Notes: generated by a model from the letters alone, not told the origin. DNA of 6,023 bases from Sutterella sp. (GCA_003488465.1 DNLN01000191.1:1-6023), one strand, 5' to 3'. Positions 1 to 5,316 are shown, counted from the stretch's first letter. Numbers and translations are program-made.

Positions 1-37
1 ATTCAGGGACGATGGGAAGAATTTGCGGGTCTGTCAT
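1..37 (-). CDS. Start of an unidentified gene, cut by the left window edge
   Basis: On the minus strand an ATG at 37-35 overlaps the larE stop codon in an ATGA arrangement, the same junction seen between larC and larE. It opens a frame with no stop before the window ends; the visible residues are MTDPQILPIVPE. No Shine-Dalgarno sequence is obvious just upstream, so translation would depend on coupling to larE. Twelve codons are too few to assign a family. Position and junction type suggest a further member of the larBCE transcription unit, but chance is possible because any short stretch may be open. Confidence 0.4.
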   Translation of the reverse strand, partial: MTDPQILPIVPE

Positions 38-861
38 GGCCGAGTGTCGTAGTAGCCCGAAAGGGTGTCAAAGATTTCAACAGGCATGCCCAGCAGGTTG
101 GGGAATTCATCCCGAAGGTCATGCTGAAGCCGGGAGAGCTGCTCGAAGGGGCGCTCGGGAAGGCTGGAGCGTTCGACATGCAGCTGCGGGCCGTCGCTGT
201 CAGGCACGCGAACCCGAAAGCGCAGCGTTCTGCCAAAGGGGTGAAGCGCAATGAATCGCTCGATTTTCGCGATTGCCCGGAGCATCTGTTCGGAGGGAAC
301 GACCCCATAGGGGAACCGGGTGAGCAGGCAGGGGCGGGCCGCCTGATCGGGATCGGGGAAATCCATCTCACGCCCGAGCTTGCGGATCTCATCCTTGGTT
401 ATGTTGGCCTGGGCTAGCGGGGAGCGGATGCTGAGCTCTTCAAGCGCCTTGCGGCCGGGGCGGAAAACCTTCTGGTCCGAAGCGTTCGTGCCGTCGCAAA
501 GCGGGCTCGGGGCAACACGCTCGAGCAGAGTCGAGAAGATCTTTTTCTTGCACTCGTAGCAGCGGTTTTTCCCCGCTTGCACAATTGCGGGATCTTCGAG
601 CGGGTTGATTGCGACAAGCATGGGTTCAAGACCCATGGCACGGGCGGCTGCAAGCGCCTGCTCGGTTTCGTCAGCCGCAATATGGGGGCCGGTGACATGG
701 ATGAGCTGCGCCTTCAGACCGCTTTTCAGTGCGTAAAAGGCGAGGAACCGGCTGTCGAGCCCGCCCGAGTAGGCGATGCTGACAACCCCGTCGCGGCTTG
801 CATCCTGCAGGATGCCGGTGAGTTTTGCTGCCTTTTCGGACAGCTCTTTACTGAGTGTCAT
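34..861 (-). CDS. larE: LarE, ATP-dependent sulfur transferase of nickel-pincer cofactor synthesis
   Basis: The 275-residue product belongs to the PP-loop ATP pyrophosphatase family. The family adenylates the carboxylates of pyridinium-3,5-biscarboxylic acid mononucleotide and converts them to thiocarboxylates in the cytoplasm. The ATP-binding PP-loop SGGLDS is at residues 32-37. The FRPGRKA segment (133-139) and the RPCLLTRFPYG segment (177-187 region) match conserved LarE blocks. Cys178 aligns with the sacrificial cysteine (Cys176) of Lactiplantibacillus plantarum LarE. Two more cysteines, in CYECK (Cys101 and Cys104), are absent from that enzyme but typical of LarE proteins thought to hold a [4Fe-4S] cluster. 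Length is normal for the family. The ATG at 861 overlaps the larC TGA as ATGA, and no good ribosome binding site precedes it, so coupling to larC is likely. The stop (TGA at 36-34) overlaps the next start. Confidence 0.93.
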   Translation of the reverse strand: MTLSKELSEKAAKLTGILQDASRDGVVSIAYSGGLDSRFLAFYALKSGLKAQLIHVTGPHIAADETEQALAAARAMGLEPMLVAINPLEDPAIVQAGKNRCYECKKKIFSTLLERVAPSPLCDGTNASDQKVFRPGRKALEELSIRSPLAQANITKDEIRKLGREMDFPDPDQAARPCLLTRFPYGVVPSEQMLRAIAKIERFIALHPFGRTLRFRVRVPDSDGPQLHVERSSLPERPFEQLSRLQHDLRDEFPNLLGMPVEIFDTLSGYYDTRP

Positions 862-1613
862 GAATTCTTGCTTTCTGTAAAAGGCTCGCCGAGCGCGAAC
901 AAAGACCCGTTCGGGACGCCTGCGAACACCTTGTTGGGTAAAAAGACGGTCGCATGCCGTTTGACGGTCATCTGCGGCCAGGGGCCGAACGTGGCGCCAA
1001 ATCCGAGCAGAGCTCCGAGTCCGGTTGGCGTGATCGCCTCGCCCTCGCCAAGGAACGCCCGGACGGGCACGCCGTCAAGCATGGCAAATGTGGAAGGCGC
1101 CGGATTGGGAACCGCGCCATGCGCACAGAGCACGGTGCCGTCTCCAAGCGGAATCGGGCTGGCGACGATCTTCTCGGGGTTCATTGCACACAAAAGCTCG
1201 GCCGCAAGGCCAATGGACACGATGTTGGCAAGTCGACCCACTTCGTGAAAATGCACTGACTCAAGGGACTCGCCGTGGACGGCGGCCTCGGCCTGTGCGA
1301 TGCGGCTCCAGACGGACATGGCAAGCGATCTTGCCGCCTCGCTCATGGCGCTTGACTCATAGATGGCGGCAATGTCGCTTACGTGACGATGCACGTGCTC
1401 ATGAGGCGCATCGAAGCGAACGGACCACCCGGAGATGTCGTTGACGCTTGTCGGAACGAGAGAGAGCTTGACGCCAGCAAGATTGGGCAGGCGTGCAGCC
1501 AGCAGTTCCTCGGGGGTGAGCAGCGGGCTCGCCGTGAGCGCAAGCAGTCCGGCCAGAAATGTTCCGGCGTTAAAGCCGGCATGGATGCGAACCGTGATGA
1601 CGGGGCGTGACAT
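858..1613 (-). CDS. larC: LarC1-like nickel insertion protein, N-terminal domain only, divergent
   Basis: The 251-residue product matches the N-terminal (LarC1) half of LarC, the CTP-dependent nickel insertase that completes the NPN cofactor. Recognisable blocks are the histidine-rich HEHVHRHVSDI (71-81), HFHEVG (121-126), ASPIPLGDG (151-159), the AHG and PAPST region (164-174) and EAITPTG (192-198). Full-length LarC is roughly 400-430 residues; here the frame stops where larE begins, so the C-terminal LarC2 domain, which binds CTP in the L. plantarum enzyme, is not encoded in this operon. The usual N-terminal GISGDM motif is replaced by FNAGTF (14-19), and the aspartates normally following HEVG (consensus AVDSIVDIVG) are RLANIVSIGL (127-136). 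The start is supported by GGAG on the minus strand (1623-1620), five bases before the ATG; larB ends two bases upstream. It may be a reduced LarC, a specialised paralogue, or a decaying gene; the frame itself is intact. Confidence 0.82.
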   Translation of the reverse strand: MSRPVITVRIHAGFNAGTFLAGLLALTASPLLTPEELLAARLPNLAGVKLSLVPTSVNDISGWSVRFDAPHEHVHRHVSDIAAIYESSAMSEAARSLAMSVWSRIAQAEAAVHGESLESVHFHEVGRLANIVSIGLAAELLCAMNPEKIVASPIPLGDGTVLCAHGAVPNPAPSTFAMLDGVPVRAFLGEGEAITPTGLGALLGFGATFGPWPQMTVKRHATVFLPNKVFAGVPNGSLFALGEPFTESKNS

Positions 1614-1615
1614 GG

Positions 1616-2281
1616 CTACTCCGGGTAGATGGCGTTGAGGACGCGGGCGGCGGCGCAGGCAGCACCGTACCCGTTGTCGATGTTGAGAACTCCGATTCCC
1701 GGAGCGCAGGACACAAGCATGCTCGTAAGTGCCGATTTCCCGTGTTCGGCGATGCCGTAGCCGACGCTTGTCGGGACGGCGAAGAGGGGCTTGCTCGTGA
1801 GGCCGCCGACGACGCTCGCGATGGCGGCATCGAGCCCGGCGATGACGACCACGACATCGGCCTTGTTGATGTCCTCAATAGCCGCCTGAATGCGCCAGAG
1901 GCCTGCGACGCCGCAGTCTTCGTACCGCACGGCCTTCCAGCCCAGGTATTCGAGCGTGCGGGAGACTTCCCGGGTGACGGCTCCGTCGGCAGTGCCGGCC
2001 GAAACGACGGCGACTTCGCCCCGGGCTCTTGCGGGAAGCGTTCTGCTCCAGGCGGTTCTCGAGAGCGGATCGTAGTTGTAGGAGGACCGCAGGGTTTCCG
2101 GGAGCGAAGCAAAGAAGTCGGCATCAAGGCGCGTGAACAGAATCGGCTTTTCGGCCGGATCGGCGAAACGCTCAAGCAGCGTCAGCAGTGCGCGGCGGGG
2201 TTTGCCCTCGCAGAAGACGGCTTCGGGCAAACCAATGCGCCTGTCCCGGTCAATGTCGAATCGAATGCAGGGAGTGGACAT
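1616..2281 (-). CDS. larB: LarB, pyridinium-3,5-biscarboxylic acid mononucleotide synthase
   Basis: The 221-residue product is a PurE/AIR-carboxylase-like protein. In the established pathway LarB carboxylates the pyridine ring of nicotinic acid adenine dinucleotide and cleaves off AMP, the first step of NPN synthesis. Diagnostic blocks are RRIGLPEAVF (14-23), VVSAGTADGAV (92-102), CGVAGLWR (123-130), the SVVGG and AVPTSVGYG segments (156-176) and SCAPGIGVLNIDNGYGA (191-207). Cys192 in the last block is the likely counterpart of the cysteine that forms the covalent pyridine intermediate in L. plantarum LarB. I chose the ATG at 2281: the frame can be extended to a TTG at 2305, but that adds only MFFFSDSP, encoded by a T10 tract. 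There is no clear Shine-Dalgarno sequence before 2281. The TAG stop is two bases before the larC ATG. Confidence 0.93.
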   Translation of the reverse strand: MSTPCIRFDIDRDRRIGLPEAVFCEGKPRRALLTLLERFADPAEKPILFTRLDADFFASLPETLRSSYNYDPLSRTAWSRTLPARARGEVAVVSAGTADGAVTREVSRTLEYLGWKAVRYEDCGVAGLWRIQAAIEDINKADVVVVIAGLDAAIASVVGGLTSKPLFAVPTSVGYGIAEHGKSALTSMLVSCAPGIGVLNIDNGYGAACAAARVLNAIYPE

Positions 2282-2292
2282 GGGTGAATCTG

Positions 2293-2302
2293 AAAAAAAA
2301 AA
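2293..2302. repeat. Homopolymer A10 (T10 in the larB leader)
   Basis: Ten consecutive A residues on the plus strand, read as U10 in the larB transcript, ending 11 bases before the larB ATG at 2281. It occupies the position where a ribosome binding site would be expected. It may serve as an A/U-rich standby or S1-binding stretch, but it is also a tract prone to replication or transcription slippage. Confidence 0.6.
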
Positions 2303-2389
2303 CAACTGAATACCGCGATGCTATCAGTCAAGGGCGAGGCGGATTTTGATGTCGTCCGCAATACGCCACGTTTAGGTAGAAAACAGAGA

Positions 2390-2426
2390 AAAGCGGCTCC
2401 TCCCGAAACCGGAAAGGAGCCGCTTT
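2390..2426 (-). terminator. Hairpin terminator after larA
   Basis: AAAGCGGCTCCT (2390-2401) and AGGAGCCGCTTT (2415-2426) form a perfect 12-bp stem with a 13-base loop, starting 17 bases downstream of the larA stop. On the minus strand the stem is followed by TTCTCTGTTTTC, a T-rich but interrupted tract; on the plus strand no T tract follows. It fits an intrinsic terminator, or a partial attenuator, for the larA transcript. Confidence 0.8.
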
Positions 2427-2443
2427 AAGCCCGGCAGGGGGAA

Positions 2444-3724
2444 TTAGCCGACGCGCGGCACCGTAAGGCTCCCTTCGGGCATGAGGATCACGGACGGATT
2501 CTCGCCGACGTACTGCTTGGCGATTGCGAGAGCTTCCTCAACCGTGTCGACGGCGCCCGAGAAGAGCATGTCCTTGGCGAGCTGCCGGTCAAGGCGCGTC
2601 ACCAGGATGTAGCGGGCCTTGGAGATCGGACGGGTCACGGCAAAAGCCTTGTTCGCGCCGATCTTGAAGTTCTTCTCAAGTTCGCTCTTGATGGCTTCGG
2701 GGGTCTTCAGGCGGCGGAAGGTCTCTTCGAGAACCTTGGAGCCCGAGCCCTCCTCGCAGTCGGCGAGCAGGATCACGCAGCCGCCCTTGCGCACGGCGCA
2801 GGCCGAGTTGTCCATCGTCTTTTGCATCTGATAGACGTTGATGTCCTTGGGGAAGCCGCCGCAGGAGGCGATCACCAGATCTGCTTCCTTCGGGATCACG
2901 CAGCCGTAGACCTCGTCAACGAACTTGCAGGCCTCGTTGTGTGCGGCGATGTAGTCGCCGGCGAACATGCGCAGGAACTCGTGCTTGGCGTTGAGGATGG
3001 CGTTGAAGAGGAACACGCTCTTGCCCTTGGCCCAGAGCGCCACGCCTTCCATCTGGTCTTCGTAGCAGGGGTTGCCCTTGGTCAGGCCGAGGCCCGCGTG
3101 CTCGTCGAGCATGAAGCTGTGGTTCACGCGCACCGTCTCCATGGCGGCGCAGCCGGGCAGAACGGCCTTGCGTCCGCCGCCGTACCCGGAGAAGTAGTGG
3201 TGCACGATCGTGCCGGTGAGGATCACGTGATCGACGTGATTGATGTGCTTGTTGATGAGCACGGGCGTGCCGCGGGAGGTGGTGCCGAAACTCTCGAAGT
3301 CCTCGTCCTTGGTGCAGGTGCTGTTGTACATCTTCAGGCGGGAGGCAACGTTTTCACCAACGGCCTCGACCATTTCCTCGTGGGTCATGTCGCGGTGCGT
3401 GCCGAGCGAGAAGACGATGTGCATGTCCTCATCCTTGACGCCGAGCCGATTCATCTCATCGACGAGCACCGGCATGAAGTCGTAGCTGTTGGCAACGCGC
3501 GTCGGGTCATTGCAGATGAAGGCAACCGTCTGGCCCGGCTTGATGATCTCGCAGAGCGGCTTGCTGCCGATGGGATTCTTGTTGACGGCATCGAGAACGC
3601 CCTGGCGGACGTCCTTCATCGGTTCAAACGAGGCGGTGCGCACCTCCTTGATGATGTTCGCGTCGTCCAGATCGAATTCCTTGCGACCGCGACCGTAGGC
3701 AAAATTGAAGTGCTTGAGGGCCAT
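2444..3724 (-). CDS. larA: LarA-family nickel-dependent 2-hydroxyacid racemase/epimerase
   Basis: The 426-residue product is a LarA superfamily enzyme. These cytoplasmic enzymes invert the alpha carbon of 2-hydroxyacids by hydride transfer to the NPN cofactor. Residues match L. plantarum LarA at a constant +2 offset: His110 (GTHR), His176 (TIVHHYF), Lys186 (GGGRKAVLPG; the lysine that tethers the cofactor) and His202 (NHSF), for His108, His174, Lys184 and His200. Gln299 and Lys302 correspond to Gln295 and Lys298, and NDPTR (72-76) supplies the conserved arginine. The ATG at 3724 is preceded by GGAGAT seven bases upstream. A TTG at 3739 would extend the frame in place of this start, overlapping that ribosome binding site, so I reject it. 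The superfamily includes lactate, malate, hydroxyglutarate and phenyllactate racemases and sugar-acid epimerases; the substrate cannot be read from sequence. It has its own leader and terminator, separate from larBCE. Confidence 0.92.
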   Translation of the reverse strand: MALKHFNFAYGRGRKEFDLDDANIIKEVRTASFEPMKDVRQGVLDAVNKNPIGSKPLCEIIKPGQTVAFICNDPTRVANSYDFMPVLVDEMNRLGVKDEDMHIVFSLGTHRDMTHEEMVEAVGENVASRLKMYNSTCTKDEDFESFGTTSRGTPVLINKHINHVDHVILTGTIVHHYFSGYGGGRKAVLPGCAAMETVRVNHSFMLDEHAGLGLTKGNPCYEDQMEGVALWAKGKSVFLFNAILNAKHEFLRMFAGDYIAAHNEACKFVDEVYGCVIPKEADLVIASCGGFPKDINVYQMQKTMDNSACAVRKGGCVILLADCEEGSGSKVLEETFRRLKTPEAIKSELEKNFKIGANKAFAVTRPISKARYILVTRLDRQLAKDMLFSGAVDTVEEALAIAKQYVGENPSVILMPEGSLTVPRVG

Positions 3725-3731
3725 GATTGAG

Positions 3732-3737
3732 ATCTCC
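3732..3737 (-). promoter_or_regulatory. Ribosome binding site of larA
   Basis: GGAGAT on the minus strand (complement of ATCTCC) lies seven bases before the ATG at 3724. It decides the start against the upstream TTG at 3739, which overlaps it. Confidence 0.8.
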
Positions 3738-3768
3738 AATGAAGAAAGGATTTCCTGCTCCGTCTGAA

Positions 3769-3786
3769 ATACCCATTAAGAGGTAT
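3769..3786. promoter_or_regulatory. Putative operator upstream of larA (copy 1 of a shared inverted repeat)
   Basis: ATACCCATTAAGAGGTAT has inverted half-sites ATACC and GGTAT around eight bases with a TTAA core. The same 18 bases occur with one difference before the fumarase gene (5234-5251), in the same plus-strand orientation. The site lies 45-62 bases upstream of the larA ATG. If the TATAAT at 3820-3815 is used, the site falls at about +22 to +39 of the transcript, a repressor-like position; an activator role at an unseen promoter nearer larA is also possible. The binding protein is not encoded in the window. Confidence 0.65.
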
Positions 3787-3814
3787 GACGAGATGGGTCA
3801 GAGTACATCCAAAA

Positions 3815-3820
3815 ATTATA
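3815..3820 (-). promoter_or_regulatory. Candidate -10 element for larA
   Basis: The minus strand reads a perfect TATAAT here, between the aroD terminator and larA. The hexamer 17 bases upstream does not resemble TTGACA, so the promoter may need an activator, or the match may be by chance. Predicted transcription start is near 3808, giving a leader of about 84 bases. Confidence 0.5.
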
Positions 3821-3850
3821 GAACGTTCAGACAAACCGAGGGAAAAAGAA

Positions 3851-3884
3851 GACCTGCCGCGGTCTGTAAAACCTGCGGCAGGTC
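3851..3884 (-). terminator. Intrinsic terminator of aroD
   Basis: GACCTGCCGC (3851-3860) and GCGGCAGGTC (3875-3884) form a perfect 10-bp GC-rich stem with a 14-base loop. On the minus strand it is followed directly by TTCTTTTTCC. It begins about 30 bases after the aroD stop and ends upstream of the larA -10 candidate, so it should insulate larA from aroD. Confidence 0.88.
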
Positions 3885-3913
3885 ATGATGGATGTCAGAG
3901 TGATTAACTCTTC

Positions 3914-4684
3914 TTAGTGAGAGGGGCGCAGCTGCTTGAGGATCGCCGAAACCGTGCTCACGGGGATCTGGCCGGGGGCCGAGGCGGCAAGCCCGGCGGC
4001 AAAGGTTGCGCACGAACCGAACAGGGAACCGGCAAGGCGTGTCGCCGCACCCAGCTCTCCCATGGACATTGTGAAGATCGGCTGATCGAACTGCCTGCGC
4101 GCTTCGATGGTTGCTTCCATGAGCGTCATAACGTCTTCGGGCTTCTGAGGCATGACGGAAACCTTGAAGATATCGGCACCGGCGGCGCTCATGCGCTTCA
4201 TCACCGAGAGGATGTCAGCCTTGGAGGGGGTGCCGGCGAAGTTGTGGAAACTGGCGATCACCGGAGTGCCTGCCGAGTGCGCCGTCTTGATGAGTTCGCT
4301 GGCTCTTTCGTGCCGGATCTCGACGTCGATCGCATCGAGCAGCCCGGACTCGGCGACTTCGTGTACGCAGTCGAAGTACGTATCGGCATCGATGTCGGCC
4401 ATGCCTCCCTCGCGCACGGTGCGCATGGTGAAGATCAGGGGCTTAGCGCTGTGGTGCTTGATCTTGTAGGCCGTTGCGCGAAGGTGGTGCGGCTCCTTGC
4501 TGTCAAACCAGTCGGCGCGCCACTCGAAAATATCGATGGGATAGTTCTGAATGGACTGGGCGCTGTACACCAGGCCGGAATCGTCCACCGCCATCAGACT
4601 CGTCAGGATCTTGACGGGCTGCGGTCCCAGAACAACATTGCCGATGCGGACAGCCTTGACAGGATCGGGAAGGAAGTTGGCCAT
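3914..4684 (-). CDS. aroD: Type I 3-dehydroquinate dehydratase
   Basis: The 256-residue product matches class I dehydroquinases (E. coli AroD is 252 residues), cytoplasmic TIM-barrel enzymes that dehydrate 3-dehydroquinate to 3-dehydroshikimate through a lysine Schiff base. Visible markers are EWRAD (54-58) for substrate binding, FTMRT (85-89), the catalytic His147 in SFHNF, the Schiff-base Lys174 in FKVSVMPQ, the TMSMG strand (205-209), Arg216 and the C-terminal SAPGQI (235-240). The ATG at 4684 has GAGGTGA six bases upstream (complement of 4691-4697). Its role is the shikimate pathway or, less certainly, quinate catabolism; no other aro or qui gene is in the window. A strong terminator separates it from larA. 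It faces away from hslR, sharing an 84-base intergenic region. Confidence 0.94.
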   Translation of the reverse strand: MANFLPDPVKAVRIGNVVLGPQPVKILTSLMAVDDSGLVYSAQSIQNYPIDIFEWRADWFDSKEPHHLRATAYKIKHHSAKPLIFTMRTVREGGMADIDADTYFDCVHEVAESGLLDAIDVEIRHERASELIKTAHSAGTPVIASFHNFAGTPSKADILSVMKRMSAAGADIFKVSVMPQKPEDVMTLMEATIEARRQFDQPIFTMSMGELGAATRLAGSLFGSCATFAAGLAASAPGQIPVSTVSAILKQLRPSH

Positions 4685-4690
4685 ATGCAG

Positions 4691-4697
4691 TCACCTC
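4691..4697 (-). promoter_or_regulatory. Ribosome binding site of aroD
   Basis: GAGGTGA on the minus strand, six bases before the ATG at 4684; a strong match to the 16S anti-Shine-Dalgarno sequence. Confidence 0.8.
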
Positions 4698-4725
4698 AGG
4701 GGGTAAAAGGGAATATGATCAGGGG

Positions 4726-4731
4726 ATTGTA
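4726..4731 (-). promoter_or_regulatory. Candidate extended -10 element for aroD
   Basis: The minus strand reads TGATACAAT, that is TACAAT (five of six bases of TATAAT) preceded by the TGN extension. The region 17 bases upstream has no good -35, which extended -10 promoters can lack. The predicted leader is about 35 bases, long enough to hold the ribosome binding site. Confidence 0.45.
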
Positions 4732-4747
4732 TCAGTGACGGTATCAG
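4729..4747 (+). repeat. Short direct repeat GTATCAG-N5-GTATCAG
   Basis: GTATCAG occurs at 4729-4735 and again at 4741-4747, a 12-base period, inside the aroD/hslR divergent region and overlapping the candidate aroD -10. It could be a tandem protein-binding site. Two 7-base copies may also be chance. Confidence 0.35.
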
Positions 4748-4768
4748 CATTTCTCTTGCTTTTTCCTT

Positions 4769-5167
4769 ATGGCGACAGAACTTTCATCAGTGCGCATCGA
4801 CAAGTGGCTTTGGGCCGCCCGGTTCTTCAAGACAAGGTCTCTGGCGCAGGATGCGGTTGAGCTCGGCCGTGTGCGCATCAACGGGCAGCGGATCAAGGCC
4901 TCGCGTGAGGTGCGGGGAGGGGAAATGCTCCAGATCGAGCGCTCCGGTGACCGGCTTGAGGTGTGCGTGGTTTCGCTTTCGGCCGTGAGAGGCCCTGCGA
5001 GCGTGGCACAGACCCTTTACGAGGAGACTGCCGAATCAAGACAGCGCCGTGAGCAGCAGGCCGCCATGCGTAAGCTGGCCGCCGAACCGGCGCTTTCTAT
5101 CCCCAAAGGGAGACCCACAAAGCGCGATGCGCGCACCCTGAGGAGGTTTCGTGAGGACTGGAATTGA
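4769..5167 (+). CDS. hslR: Hsp15-like ribosome-associated heat-shock protein, S4 domain
   Basis: The 132-residue product matches Hsp15 (E. coli HslR, 133 residues). That protein binds free 50S subunits carrying a nascent-chain tRNA after abortive dissociation and helps recycle them. The S4 RNA-binding domain covers about residues 8-55, beginning RIDKWLWAARFFKTRSLAQ, with the RVRINGQRIKAS strand-turn (35-46). YEETAES (84-90) is a characteristic Hsp15 segment, followed by a basic C-terminal tail (RPTKRDARTLRRFRED). The ATG at 4769 gives the family length, but the upstream bases are CT-rich with no Shine-Dalgarno match, so initiation may be weak or leader-independent. It is divergent from aroD and followed by 161 bases before the fumarase gene. 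No functional link to the lar genes is visible. Confidence 0.92.
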   Translation: MATELSSVRIDKWLWAARFFKTRSLAQDAVELGRVRINGQRIKASREVRGGEMLQIERSGDRLEVCVVSLSAVRGPASVAQTLYEETAESRQRREQQAAMRKLAAEPALSIPKGRPTKRDARTLRRFREDWN

Positions 5168-5182
5168 TCCCGGACTAGTTAT

Positions 5183-5198
5183 TTTGGCTGATTTGGCT
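5183..5198 (+). repeat. Short direct repeat TTTGGCT-GA-TTTGGCT
   Basis: TTTGGCT at 5183-5189 and 5192-5198, in the hslR-fumarase gap. Each copy contains a -35-like TTGGCT, but no convincing -10 lies at the right spacing from either, so I do not call a promoter. No hairpin terminator is seen after hslR. Confidence 0.3.
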
Positions 5199-5233
5199 TA
5201 ATATCTACATGAATTTGCTGAGAGGAACGATAG

Positions 5234-5251
5234 ATACCCATTAATAGGTAT
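5234..5251. promoter_or_regulatory. Putative operator upstream of fumarase (copy 2 of a shared inverted repeat)
   Basis: ATACCCATTAATAGGTAT is an almost perfect palindrome: 16 of 18 bases are self-complementary, around an ATTAAT core. It matches the site before larA at 17 of 18 positions, while the sequences flanking the two sites are unrelated. It lies 78-95 bases upstream of the fumarase ATG, a plausible operator or activator position. The regulator is not in the window. Confidence 0.68.
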
Positions 5252-5276
5252 ATCTAGGCGCTACTTGGCAATACGC

Positions 5277-5294
5277 GGAGCGACAGTTCGCTTC
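5277..5294 (+). other. Small hairpin in the fumarase leader
   Basis: GGAGCG and CGCTTC can pair (one G-T wobble) around a six-base loop, between the operator candidate and the ribosome binding site. It is too short and lacks a T tract, so it is not a terminator; it may be incidental. Confidence 0.25.
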
Positions 5295-5316
5295 TGCAAG
5301 ATCAACGACTATCTAC

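Larger units (their letters stand above)
2282..2443 (-). other. larA-larB intergenic region
   Basis: This 162-base gap interrupts an otherwise compact lar cluster. It holds the larA terminator hairpin at its larA end and the T10 tract next to larB. I looked for a larB promoter on the minus strand. TTGACT occurs (complement of 2327-2332), but no -10 hexamer stands at normal spacing, and the inverted repeat seen before larA is not repeated here. larBCE may rely on readthrough through the hairpin or on a weak promoter that I cannot identify. Confidence 0.5.

Noticed and set aside
858..900. A programmed frameshift joining larC to a LarC2 domain, as in Lactiplantibacillus
   Set aside because: The sequence after the larC stop is occupied by larE in its own frame, with no LarC2-like residues in any frame, so there is nothing to shift into.
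577..1248. A 223-codon plus-strand frame spanning the larE-larC junction
   Set aside because: It crosses two confirmed minus-strand genes and shows no domain or ribosome binding site.
2282..2305. N-terminal extension of LarB from a TTG
   Set aside because: It adds eight residues, largely from a homopolymer, and has no better ribosome binding site; the ATG at 2281 gives a normal LarB N-terminus.
2822..3730. A 302-codon plus-strand frame opposite larA
   Set aside because: It is the mirror of larA codon bias in GC-rich DNA: it resembles no known family (low-complexity runs rich in H, V, D, E), has no ribosome binding site, and the minus strand carries an unmistakable LarA.
3725..3739. N-terminal extension of LarA (MEISI) from a TTG
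   Set aside because: It would overlap the ribosome binding site that serves the ATG at 3724.
3851..3884. Reading the aroD-larA hairpin as a riboswitch or larA leader element
   Set aside because: It is a simple stem with a T tract on the minus strand just after aroD and lies upstream of the larA -10 candidate, so terminator is the simpler reading.
3917..4738. A 273-codon plus-strand frame opposite aroD
   Set aside because: Fully antisense to a clear type I dehydroquinase; composition and lack of motifs mark it as a shadow.
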